IMG/VR virus record: IMGVR_UViG_3300025141_016306
Span: 18,617 to 82,616 of that record
DNA: 64,000 nucleotides
Reading direction: 5' to 3' (one strand)
Source of the DNA: a virus
A model generated the notes under the pieces. It was not told the origin of the DNA, made no database searches, and saw only the letters and a program-made list of their open reading frames with translations. Each line of letters begins with the position of its first letter. Position 1 is the first letter of the stretch. Shown here one piece after another: positions 30,139 to 37,750 of the stretch. The position numbers and the translations under genes are program-made.

Positions 30139-30866
30139 AGAGTGTTGACGCCTCTTCGCTGAACCACATTTGTGGCACAACTATTTGCAAAGGTGATTGC
30201 TTTCTCTATATCTGTGGTCTGAAGGTATTCTACTGCTAGGCCAGCGATGAAGGTGTCGCCCGCCCCTGAGACATCCTTAATTTCTACTGAATTAACGGGA
30301 TAAACTTTTCCCAAGTGTCTGCAACCTTTTTCTCCCAGTGTAACGATTAATTTCGAGCGGATGGTATCTGTTAAATAATCTTCGGATCTTTGGTATTCTC
30401 CATTGTTTATTTTAATATAGGTAACGGTATCGCACCAGGGCCCCAACTGTTTTTTAGTGTCCAAGAATACACACTCGTGATTCTCTCCGATCCAACGAAT
30501 ATCTTCTTGTGCTAAAAATCCTTTACAGTAATCAGAAACAATCACCATATCGTAATCTTTTAAGGGCAAATCCTTTACATCACATCTTTCTATACTATCA
30601 TCATTTTCGTCAATTCTTAAGAACATTTGATTAGTGATTTTATGAATATAGCGTGTTTTAATAATTTTTTCCCAGTTCTTATTGGTAACGATATCGCAGT
30701 CGCATCCGAGCGAAAGTATATTTTGCTGAACGTTCATGGCCATGCCCGGGTTGGTGACAGTATTAAAAGGTACAAAAACTGGTGCGGGAGCTTCGGGAGC
30801 AAGGCGTTCGCTCTTCCCGTAACAAAAGACATCTTTGCATGTTTCACCGATTACTAAAATTTTCAT
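30135..30866 (-). CDS. PfkB-type sugar kinase, HldE kinase-domain-like
   Basis: A 243-residue carbohydrate kinase of the ribokinase/PfkB family, likely phosphorylating a heptose 7-phosphate or related sugar phosphate at C1. It opens KILVIGETCKDVFCYGKSER, much like the kinase half of HldE (RfaE). It ends with the ATP-binding/catalytic motif DVSGAGDTF, catalytic D204, and the NSCATNVVQRRG segment. It is shorter than the usual roughly 310-residue kinase half, with a trimmed middle. In most bacteria this domain is fused to the adenylyltransferase; here the two are separate, overlapping genes. Confidence 0.78.
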   Translation of the reverse strand: MKILVIGETCKDVFCYGKSERLAPEAPAPVFVPFNTVTNPGMAMNVQQNILSLGCDCDIVTNKNWEKIIKTRYIHKITNQMFLRIDENDDSIERCDVKDLPLKDYDMVIVSDYCKGFLAQEDIRWIGENHECVFLDTKKQLGPWCDTVTYIKINNGEYQRSEDYLTDTIRSKLIVTLGEKGCRHLGKVYPVNSVEIKDVSGAGDTFIAGLAVEYLQTTDIEKAITFANSCATNVVQRRGVNTL

Positions 30867-30888
30867 ATATTACTCAATTTGACACAAG

Positions 30889-31896
30889 TCATCGAGACAT
30901 AAAATGATTTTCGTTTTCTACCCTTTTTCTCCAATAGTTTAACAAATCAATCATAGTCTTTTCAAAAGAGATCTGCGGTTCCCATCCTGTATGATGTTTA
31001 AACTTAGACGTATCTGGTACCTGCAAGTCAGCATCTATCGGTCTCAGGCGAGACGGATCCACTTCTACTTTTATTTCCTCAATATTGGCTTGGGAAATAA
31101 GAAAATTTAACATATCTCGTACCGAGCACGTATATTGACCTCCGATATTATAATACTCACCCGCTGTGGGGTTAATTGTAACAAGCATATAATATGCTCT
31201 TACGGCGTCCCGGACATCTGCCCAAGTTCGCAAAGAATCTAAATTTCCTACCTTTATAACTGGGGGCAAAAGGCCCTTTTCTATCATGGCGATTTGTTTA
31301 GCAAAGCTGGACTCCGCAAAAACGTCGCCGCGGCGTGGACCCGTATGGGTGAACATTCGCGTGGTAATCGCTTTAATTCCGTAAGCCTCTCCATAATAAC
31401 GCCCTAGGAGATCCGTTCCTACTTTTGATATAGCATAAGGAGATGCAGGGTGAAATGTGCAATCCTCATCGATGGGAAGCTTATCTTGAGGAACCCTTCC
31501 AAAGACTTCAGAGGAGGCACACACGTGCGCCACTGGGTCGATACCTAAAGTTCTGATAGATTCCAATAGATTGGCTGTGCCGATAATATTAGTTTGTAGG
31601 GTTTCAAGCGGGGCTGAGAAGCTGGTTTTGGGATAGCTTTGCGCGGCTAAATGAAAAATATAATCGGGATTAGCGTCTTTGAGTGCGTGCAGGACCGAGG
31701 CGTAATCGTTTAGATCTCCGTAGGTTAGGTGTATGCGGTCATGATTGTTTATGCGATCAAAAAGATGTTTGATGTTTGAAAAATCATCATTCCATCTACA
31801 AAAACCATAAACGTGCCAATCAGTGTTTTCCAGAAGAAAGTCGGACAAATGTGAACCAACCATCCCCGTAATTCCTGTTATAAAGGCGCTAGTCAT
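30889..31896 (-). CDS. gmd: GDP-mannose 4,6-dehydratase
   Basis: Extended short-chain dehydrogenase converting GDP-D-mannose to GDP-4-keto-6-deoxy-D-mannose. The NAD(P)-binding motif GITGMVGSHL is at the N terminus. The active site has SSE (about 128-130) and Y154-x3-K158 in SPYAISKVGTDLLG. The GMD-specific segments THTGPRRGDVFAESSFAKQ and LRTWADVRDAVRAYY are present. The 335-residue length suits the family. It feeds the downstream-type enzymes of the same island (3-dehydrase, GDP-fucose-synthase-like proteins). The start shares one base with the stop of the dioxygenase gene (TAATG). Confidence 0.88.
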   Translation of the reverse strand: MTSAFITGITGMVGSHLSDFLLENTDWHVYGFCRWNDDFSNIKHLFDRINNHDRIHLTYGDLNDYASVLHALKDANPDYIFHLAAQSYPKTSFSAPLETLQTNIIGTANLLESIRTLGIDPVAHVCASSEVFGRVPQDKLPIDEDCTFHPASPYAISKVGTDLLGRYYGEAYGIKAITTRMFTHTGPRRGDVFAESSFAKQIAMIEKGLLPPVIKVGNLDSLRTWADVRDAVRAYYMLVTINPTAGEYYNIGGQYTCSVRDMLNFLISQANIEEIKVEVDPSRLRPIDADLQVPDTSKFKHHTGWEPQISFEKTMIDLLNYWRKRVENENHFMSR

Positions 31897-32684
31897 TAAG
31901 CAAAATCCTTCGAATCATAACGGCCTAACAACTCTCTTTTGGCCGTCCAGCCGGGCCAAAAGGGCTCACCTTCTCTAATATAGACACTATAAATTGTCCT
32001 TCGCCAGCGCGTCGGGTGAGTGTTTCTATCGGCTTTATGCAACAAAAGGCCGTTAACCACAAGTACGTCTCCGGCCTTATACTCAAGCTGAAGGGTTGGA
32101 AGATCGTCCGACAGGGGGTTTCCGTCGGAATCCGTATAATCGCTCAGTTTGTAAGCGTCTCCGATCGGGGCAATCTGATATCGGTTTCCATCTGCGTCGG
32201 CTGAAAAGTTTGGGGAGGGGGCAAAGGCCAGCATTCCCAACCTATGACTACCAGGAATAACAATAAGAGATCCATTTGTGGAATCGGCGTCGTCGACCAC
32301 CAAGGCCAAATTCAAATAATGGTTCCCGTTGGGGGCCATAGGAGCGAAATTATCTTGATGCCATATCGATCCCAACTCCTTCTCATTGTTAGGTTTGCAA
32401 AAAAATGTGGTGGTTGCGAGTGGAATAGCGCGGCCACCGCAAATGGCGTCCCCTATATCACACATCTTTTTACCTCTATGCGCCTGCTTGATGCTGGCAT
32501 GATGATGCATATCCAGTCGTACAGTAATATTATCGCGGGCATAATGGTCTAAATCTTGGCGGATAATGTCTACTTCATCTTTATTCCACACTCCCGGAAT
32601 TAGTAAGTACCCGTTTTCATTATAAGAGTTTAGCTGTTCTTCAGTAAGAGTGAAGCTGTCCATGTGAGTCTTGAGTTCGGTCAT
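31896..32684 (-). CDS. Phytanoyl-CoA dioxygenase (PhyH) family Fe(II)/2-oxoglutarate oxygenase
   Basis: A 262-residue non-haem iron oxygenase. It opens LTEEQLNSYNENGYLLIPG, the usual PhyH N terminus. The iron ligands are in WHQDNFAPM (HxD) and a distal His in VNGLLLHKADRN, with an Arg after it (WRR) for 2-oxoglutarate. SLIVIPGSHRLG is another PhyH hallmark. The substrate cannot be told from sequence; within this island a sugar or sugar-linked acyl group is plausible. It overlaps the neighbouring epimerase by ATGA and GMD by one base. Confidence 0.82.
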   Translation of the reverse strand: MTELKTHMDSFTLTEEQLNSYNENGYLLIPGVWNKDEVDIIRQDLDHYARDNITVRLDMHHHASIKQAHRGKKMCDIGDAICGGRAIPLATTTFFCKPNNEKELGSIWHQDNFAPMAPNGNHYLNLALVVDDADSTNGSLIVIPGSHRLGMLAFAPSPNFSADADGNRYQIAPIGDAYKLSDYTDSDGNPLSDDLPTLQLEYKAGDVLVVNGLLLHKADRNTHPTRWRRTIYSVYIREGEPFWPGWTAKRELLGRYDSKDFA

Positions 32685-33631
32685 TTAATATTCTCCTTAT
32701 ACCAAGATAATGTATTTTTAATACCACTATCTAAAGAAATTTGAGGGTGCCATTTCAACACCTCTTTTGCCTTCGTGATGTCCACTGCTAATTTAGTTTT
32801 AATAGTTGGTTTGGTTTCGTCATATTTTATTTGCAAATTCTTCCCCGATGCTGTAACAATCGATTGTACAAGATTTGAAATAGATATCGACTCCCCTAGG
32901 CCAACATTTACTAGTTCATACGGGGTTTCTTGTTTCTCAAGAGCGGCTTCTACACACGTAACCAAATCATTAACGTGGAGCAAATCGCGCTCTTCTTCTC
33001 CTGTGCCCCATACAATTACCTCTTTCTCCGCTTCCATCACTTTTACCACTGTGGCGCCAAAAACGTGACCCTTTTTTAAATCATACTTATCGTGAGGGCC
33101 ATAAATGTTAGACTGTCGAAGCACTGTGTGCTTGGTTCTTCCAAAACCTGCGAAAAACTCACACATCTTTTCCAAATAAACTTTTGTGTTTCCAGCACCA
33201 AAATACTTCGGAAGTATGCCAGTAGACTCGTCGAAGTCGGCTTCTCTTACTGGGGAATCGCTCGATTGATACATGATTGTACAACTGGGCATTATAAAAT
33301 GTTCTATCCCTTGCTCGAAAGCCTCTCGCAAAAGTAGAGAGGTCATAACTGCATTATCAGTTACGTGAATATAAGGTTTAGATACAATGTCGGCGGCGCC
33401 TGTGGTAGTTGCTGCGTAATGAAGGATGACATCCACTCCGTCGATGACTCGGGCGACCTCGCTCGCATTTCGCAAATCGGTGACTATCCACTCCACATTT
33501 TCAGGACAGTCACCAGGGTGACAGTTGGTGCGAATTTGATCAACCGCTCTTATGTTATAGGTGGACGCAAAATGCCCCACCAAGTTTCGCCCAATAAAAC
33601 CATTGGCGCCGCATATTAACATCTTTTTCAT
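32681..33631 (-). CDS. NAD-dependent epimerase/reductase, GDP-L-fucose synthase-like, catalytic Tyr not seen
   Basis: A 316-residue extended SDR with the Rossmann motif ICGANGFIGRNL. Similarity to GDP-4-keto-6-deoxymannose epimerase-reductase shows in NIYGPHDKYDL, VIVWGTGEEERDLLHVNDL, LVNVGLGESISI and the C-terminal WHPQISLDSGIKNTLSWY. The usual Y-x3-K motif is not visible: the aligned segment reads KYFGAGNTKVYLEKMCE, where the Lys is present but Gly/Ala fills the place four residues before it. It may therefore be a binding protein, a changed-mechanism enzyme or a 2-epimerase-like activity. Coupled to both neighbours by ATGA overlaps. Confidence 0.7.
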   Translation of the reverse strand: MKKMLICGANGFIGRNLVGHFASTYNIRAVDQIRTNCHPGDCPENVEWIVTDLRNASEVARVIDGVDVILHYAATTTGAADIVSKPYIHVTDNAVMTSLLLREAFEQGIEHFIMPSCTIMYQSSDSPVREADFDESTGILPKYFGAGNTKVYLEKMCEFFAGFGRTKHTVLRQSNIYGPHDKYDLKKGHVFGATVVKVMEAEKEVIVWGTGEEERDLLHVNDLVTCVEAALEKQETPYELVNVGLGESISISNLVQSIVTASGKNLQIKYDETKPTIKTKLAVDITKAKEVLKWHPQISLDSGIKNTLSWYKENIK

Positions 33632-34209
33632 TGAAGTCTCCCATCCAGTATCAATTCGGATTCATTTAGACTATATGCTTTGTAGATCTCATTAACTACC
33701 ATATCAACATCCATTGCATTCTCTCTATCGGGCGTTGTTTTTATATTAGTGGGGTAAACGTCCATGATAGACAACGAAGGGTTTTCTTTTTTTAAACTAT
33801 TAGAAAAACCTCGCAGCCCCCACTTTGTTGCAGAATATAAAGTTCGAGGCTGTTTAACCTCCAAACCGACCATTGAATTTATATTTATTATCCCTTTCAA
33901 GTAGGGTAGCAGATAATGTGTAAGCAATATCGGAGCCTTTAGATTCACTTCTATCATATCACATATTTGCGCAATTGTATAATTATTTAATGTAATATTT
34001 GGACAAACAATGGCAGCGTTATTTACCAATACCTCGACCCCCTCGCTAATAGCTTCAAAGGCCAAATTTTTAACTCCTTGCACTCGGGCTAGATTATGAT
34101 GTTTGTGTCCATTGTGGCGTAAAACAGGATGTCCGCTTTCCTCAAACTTTTTTGCCAAGTGGATACCAAGACCCGATGACGCGCCTGTTATTAAAACCTT
34201 GGGTTTCAT
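33628..34209 (-). CDS. Short-chain dehydrogenase/reductase, 193 aa
   Basis: A classical SDR: cofactor motif VLITGASSGLG, the NNAA motif (VLVNNAAIV), a catalytic Ser in NINSMVG and the active-site YSATK (Tyr-x3-Lys). At 193 residues it is shorter than the usual 230-250, having lost part of the substrate-binding C terminus, but all core motifs are intact. In this island it could reduce a 4-keto sugar nucleotide or a C2 side chain. It lies 10 bp after the glycosyltransferase-like gene and overlaps the next gene by ATGA. Confidence 0.78.
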   Translation of the reverse strand: MKPKVLITGASSGLGIHLAKKFEESGHPVLRHNGHKHHNLARVQGVKNLAFEAISEGVEVLVNNAAIVCPNITLNNYTIAQICDMIEVNLKAPILLTHYLLPYLKGIININSMVGLEVKQPRTLYSATKWGLRGFSNSLKKENPSLSIMDVYPTNIKTTPDRENAMDVDMVVNEIYKAYSLNESELILDGRLQ

Positions 34210-34219
34210 TATAAATTAC

Positions 34220-35104
34220 CTATTGTCCTTTTATGGTAGCCATATGGTGCTCCGGGGCAAACTTGCCAACACCGCGAGGCTCATCCATAATATCTTTGTA
34301 ATGATGAAATATCTGAGTTGCTACTTTTCGTGCTACTGGTTTGATGATAGCAAAATCTTCCTTTCGCGCCCATTGAGCAAAATATTGATCGCGGTTCATA
34401 CCGTTCACTAGGACTTTAACTGTATTATTATCGTTGCTTAGGTCTTTATAGTGTACTCCGGCCTCCATCAGACGTGAATAGCCATAAATGCGACTCAAAA
34501 TATGAGCCAAAGCAGCACAAATAAAGACGTGATCTGGTCCTTTCCAGTTCTCGTCATACAGATCTTTAAGAGCCATTCTCCACTTTTTCGTGCAGATGGG
34601 GAGCATCTCATGATAATGATAGATAAGGAAAGCAGGATCACTCTCAAGGGGTTTTAAGTGGCCATCGAACGGGTGTCGGCCAATGCGAAACTGCGTGGTG
34701 AGGGCATTCAGATTGCGCCCAACAGGGTTAGTTGTGAACAAGGTAAAGAAGCCGTCGTCATAGACTCCCTTTTTACTCAATATTGCAGCGTCCCAGCCTT
34801 TGGCGAGACCCCAGAAATCGTCACACAGGCACCAATTAAAATAATAATTACTCTGCTCGATAAAATCAAACTGCAGTTGGGTGATTCCAGGCGAATTGGG
34901 GCCGCCATGAGCAGGATGCTGGTATATAATGTCGGGATATTTTTCCATCACTTCGCCATATAATTCCAATTGATCGTCGTCTATGATCGCCAATATATCA
35001 AAATTATCTTTGGAATCCGCCGTTGTATAAAGCATGTTAATAGTTTCGTCGAATTTTTCTGGGTTGTCGCGTGTGGGCAACAAAAGTATTAGATCTTTAC
35101 TCAT
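34220..35104 (-). CDS. Glycosyltransferase-like protein (GT-A fold), 294 aa
   Basis: It opens KDLILLLPTRDNPEKFDETI and has an acidic patch LAIIDDDQLELYG where GT-A enzymes place the DxD metal and nucleotide-sugar motif. A second acidic segment (NWCLCDDFWGLAKGWD) follows. The rest is Trp/His-rich and not assignable. There is no membrane segment. It is probably a transferase acting on one of the island's nucleotide sugars, on the basis of motif and context. I would not name donor or acceptor. Flanked by the SDR and a GDP-fucose-synthase-like gene. Confidence 0.6.
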   Translation of the reverse strand: MSKDLILLLPTRDNPEKFDETINMLYTTADSKDNFDILAIIDDDQLELYGEVMEKYPDIIYQHPAHGGPNSPGITQLQFDFIEQSNYYFNWCLCDDFWGLAKGWDAAILSKKGVYDDGFFTLFTTNPVGRNLNALTTQFRIGRHPFDGHLKPLESDPAFLIYHYHEMLPICTKKWRMALKDLYDENWKGPDHVFICAALAHILSRIYGYSRLMEAGVHYKDLSNDNNTVKVLVNGMNRDQYFAQWARKEDFAIIKPVARKVATQIFHHYKDIMDEPRGVGKFAPEHHMATIKGQ

Positions 35105-35105
35105 A

Positions 35106-36083
35106 TTAGATTGCTCCTTTTAGGGCCTTGAAAACGTCCTTAGAGGTGTTGGCCACCTCTTGGTTCTCAAGATACCACTCAATGGTATTTTTAATGCCCT
35201 CTTCTATCGATATTTGGGGTTTAAAGCCCAGTTTATCGGCGCGGGACATGTCGAATACTCGTCTCGCGTCGCCTGTGGGCTTGCTTGTGTCCCACTCGAT
35301 GGGTATATTTGCGGCATGGGCGATGGTTTCCGCGATTCTTTTGATAGAAATTTCGTCCCCAGAACCCAAATTAAGGGGCTCGGTGATTTTATTTTCTACT
35401 ACGAACAGCATTCCGCGAGCGACATCTTTGGCATGGATGAAATCGCGGATGGCAGATCCGTCGCCCCAGACCTCAAGCTTGCCATTGGTGAAAGCTTTGC
35501 GTATCAGAGAGGGAATAACCATGGCGCTGTCGGGATCAAATGTATCATGTGGGCCATAAACGTTGGCTGGTCTTACAATACTGCATTTTCCTTGTCCATA
35601 TTGTCGTTCGTAGGCCTGGCATTGAAGTTCTCCCATGCGTTTGGCCCATCCGCCAAACCAATCGTTTTTTGATGGTTGTGTTTTCCACACATCGTCTTCA
35701 CGAAGGACTTCTGCGGGTTCATATACTCCTACGGTGCTTGTATAGAGGTACCACTCGACATTCTGCTTCATCGCAGCTTCAAGCATATTGGTGTTGAATT
35801 GCAGCATTGGGCCCATAATGCTCGCTGGTTCTTCGATACAGACGCGAGGAGAGCATTTGATGCCCACCAAATTGAAAACAAAGTCAATATTTTCGCACAC
35901 TTGTAGGCACGAATCGTAGCTGCGCAGATCGACCTCGTGAAAAAGAATTTTATCCGACATGCCCGTGGGCTTTTTAATATCTGCCACGTGAACGATGGCG
36001 TTTCTCTCAAGAAGCAACGCTACAAGCTGACGTCCAATCATCCCTGCTCCGCCTGTTACTAACACATTTTTATTTTCAAACAT
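35106..36083 (-). CDS. GDP-L-fucose synthase/ColC-like epimerase-reductase, catalytic Tyr not seen
   Basis: A 325-residue extended SDR closely patterned on GDP-4-keto-6-deoxymannose 3,5-epimerase-reductase: VLVTGGAGMIGRQL, TSTVGVYEPAE, RPANVYGPHDTFDPDSAMV, EVWGDGSAIRDFIHAKDV and the C-terminal WDTSKPTGDARRVFDMSR. In the colitose pathway the ColC homologue acts after the ColD 3-dehydrase, and here a ColD-like gene overlaps it directly by 8 bases. In place of Y-x3-K the segment reads NDWFGGWAKRMGEL: the Lys is kept, the Tyr is not. The activity may therefore differ from the model enzyme. Confidence 0.75.
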   Translation of the reverse strand: MFENKNVLVTGGAGMIGRQLVALLLERNAIVHVADIKKPTGMSDKILFHEVDLRSYDSCLQVCENIDFVFNLVGIKCSPRVCIEEPASIMGPMLQFNTNMLEAAMKQNVEWYLYTSTVGVYEPAEVLREDDVWKTQPSKNDWFGGWAKRMGELQCQAYERQYGQGKCSIVRPANVYGPHDTFDPDSAMVIPSLIRKAFTNGKLEVWGDGSAIRDFIHAKDVARGMLFVVENKITEPLNLGSGDEISIKRIAETIAHAANIPIEWDTSKPTGDARRVFDMSRADKLGFKPQISIEEGIKNTIEWYLENQEVANTSKDVFKALKGAI

Positions 36084-37239
36084 CGTTTAAACCTCTGCAA
36101 AGCGCAACTATTTGCTCTTTGCTTAATTCTGTGTGATTACCAATATATAGACTATTCTCGTGTATATAGTCTGCGTTGGCTAGGTCGTCGGCCTGTCTAA
36201 AAGAATACTTTTTCAAATAAGGCTGGCGCGCCTGGTTTCCTCCGCCGGCGGTACCTAATCTATATTCTACACCTTCTGTCTCCAAAAAGTTGCATATGTT
36301 AGAAAGAGCCATTGCGTCTGGTTTTGCTAAAATCAAAGGGAGGGCGAAATTGCTATTCCCCTTTGTGTCGAAAGCCGTAAAATACTTTTCACTATCCAGA
36401 TTGTCGAGCCAAACAGCCAGATTTTCTTTTCTACAATCGATATTAAAATCAAGCCTGTGCATTTGCTGGAGTCCCAATACTGCATTTAACTCCGTGCTTC
36501 TCATATTATAGCCGGGAACGCCGAAAGTAAACATAGGGTTGAGGCCTTCTTCATAATAATGGTCATGGGTTTCTTGCGACACTTCACGCGTCATACCATG
36601 AGAGCGGAAAAGCTTGGCGAGTTGGTATATCTCGTAATTATCTGTGCATACCATTCCACCTTCGATGGTGGTTATGTGGTGCCCAAAATAAAAGGAGAAG
36701 CAAGACATGTCTCCCCAGCTACCCACGCGGTCTTCCTTGAAGATGGCGCCATGGGACTCACAGCAATCTTCTATAAGCAATAAATTATGAGTTAGCGCAA
36801 GCTGAATTATTTTTTCATTTAACCCATTAAAACCCAAACAATGAACCAGCACGATAGCTTTGGTTTCTTCGGTAATGGCATTTTTAATATTTTCATACGC
36901 AATGGACATATTGCTTTTGTCTACGTCCACGAAAACCGGTGTCAACCCTGTATTGATGACGGACGCTACATCGGATACCCACCCGATGGGGGGTACAATA
37001 ACTTCCCCCTGTTGTCCTTTTAGTTCGCGAGTGATGGCCATTGTTATATAATTTGCGGAGGCACCAGAATTAACAAAGACGCTATGCTTAACGCCCAACC
37101 ATTCAGACCATTTTTTTTCAAATTCTCGAACTCTTTCTCCTTGTGTAAGACGAACATTCGGAATCTTTAAAAAATCAATTAAGGCATTTTTATCTTCGGC
37201 TGTAATGTTATCATTTATTAAAGGCCACTTAAATGTCAT
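36076..37239 (-). CDS. ColD/RfbH-type PLP-dependent sugar 3-dehydrase (DegT family)
   Basis: A 387-residue DegT/DnrJ/EryC1/StrS-fold protein. The PLP-phosphate site (NSGASANYITMAI) and the ring-binding Asp (LLIEDCCES, D158) are present. The Lys that forms the internal aldimine in aminotransferases is replaced: the segment reads FYFGHHITTIEGG, with H188 in its place. That replacement marks the 3-dehydrases ColD and RfbH/E1, which remove the C3 hydroxyl instead of transaminating. The ATG at 37239 gives almost exactly the ColD length (388). With GMD in the same island, GDP-4-keto-6-deoxymannose is the likely substrate and GDP-4-keto-3,6-dideoxymannose the product. Confidence 0.84.
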   Translation of the reverse strand: MTFKWPLINDNITAEDKNALIDFLKIPNVRLTQGERVREFEKKWSEWLGVKHSVFVNSGASANYITMAITRELKGQQGEVIVPPIGWVSDVASVINTGLTPVFVDVDKSNMSIAYENIKNAITEETKAIVLVHCLGFNGLNEKIIQLALTHNLLLIEDCCESHGAIFKEDRVGSWGDMSCFSFYFGHHITTIEGGMVCTDNYEIYQLAKLFRSHGMTREVSQETHDHYYEEGLNPMFTFGVPGYNMRSTELNAVLGLQQMHRLDFNIDCRKENLAVWLDNLDSEKYFTAFDTKGNSNFALPLILAKPDAMALSNICNFLETEGVEYRLGTAGGGNQARQPYLKKYSFRQADDLANADYIHENSLYIGNHTELSKEQIVALCRGLNDV

Positions 37240-37240
37240 A

Positions 37241-37750
37241 TCATTTATCTCTTTTCTGTAGGGTTGGGTTGTCTGTTGGCCAGTCAATGTTTAAATTCTC
37301 ATCATTCCATTTTAAAGTAAACTGGTCTTCAACATCCGGGTATGATCCTTCGTACAACCACTTATAATAAAAAACAGCATCATCGCTCATGACATAAAAA
37401 CCGTTTCCATATCCCGGTGGAACCAACACCATTTTTCTGTTTTTTGATGTCAGCATTGTCCAATCCCAGTGATTGTATGTGGATGAATTTTTTCTATTGT
37501 CAACAACTACAAAATATATTTCTCCATGGAGGCATGTCACTAACTTTGTAGACTTAAAGTCGCCGTGAATTCCTCGAAGAACATGCTTTCTAGAAGTCGA
37601 AACTTTATCATGGTTAAAATTTATTTCTTTGAAAACTTTTCCCTTCTCCCACAGAGTCCACAAGTCTCCCCTATAGTCAGAATAACAATCTGGTGACAGA
37701 ATTTTAACCTCAGAAAATTTCATGCTTTGTATAACATTGCTGGAATTCAT
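37241..37750 (-). CDS. RmlC-like sugar 3,5-epimerase, copy 2
   Basis: A 169-residue cupin-fold protein of the dTDP-4-dehydrorhamnose 3,5-epimerase family. Visible landmarks: DYRGDLWTLWEKG, the His motif LRGIHGDFKSTKLV, VPPGYGNGFYVMSDDAVF and the closing WPTDNPTLQKRDK. It is a clear paralogue of the gene at 42539-43051, sharing the order of motifs nearly throughout. Two copies suggest epimerases for two different sugars. The start shares one base with the radical SAM stop. The natural substrate may be a GDP sugar here, since no RmlA or RmlB is seen in the window. Confidence 0.8.
   Translation of the reverse strand: MNSSNVIQSMKFSEVKILSPDCYSDYRGDLWTLWEKGKVFKEINFNHDKVSTSRKHVLRGIHGDFKSTKLVTCLHGEIYFVVVDNRKNSSTYNHWDWTMLTSKNRKMVLVPPGYGNGFYVMSDDAVFYYKWLYEGSYPDVEDQFTLKWNDENLNIDWPTDNPTLQKRDK

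Noticed and set aside
36076-37239. Calling the DegT-family protein an aminotransferase
   Set aside because: The PLP lysine is replaced by histidine, which fits 3-dehydrases of the ColD/RfbH type instead.
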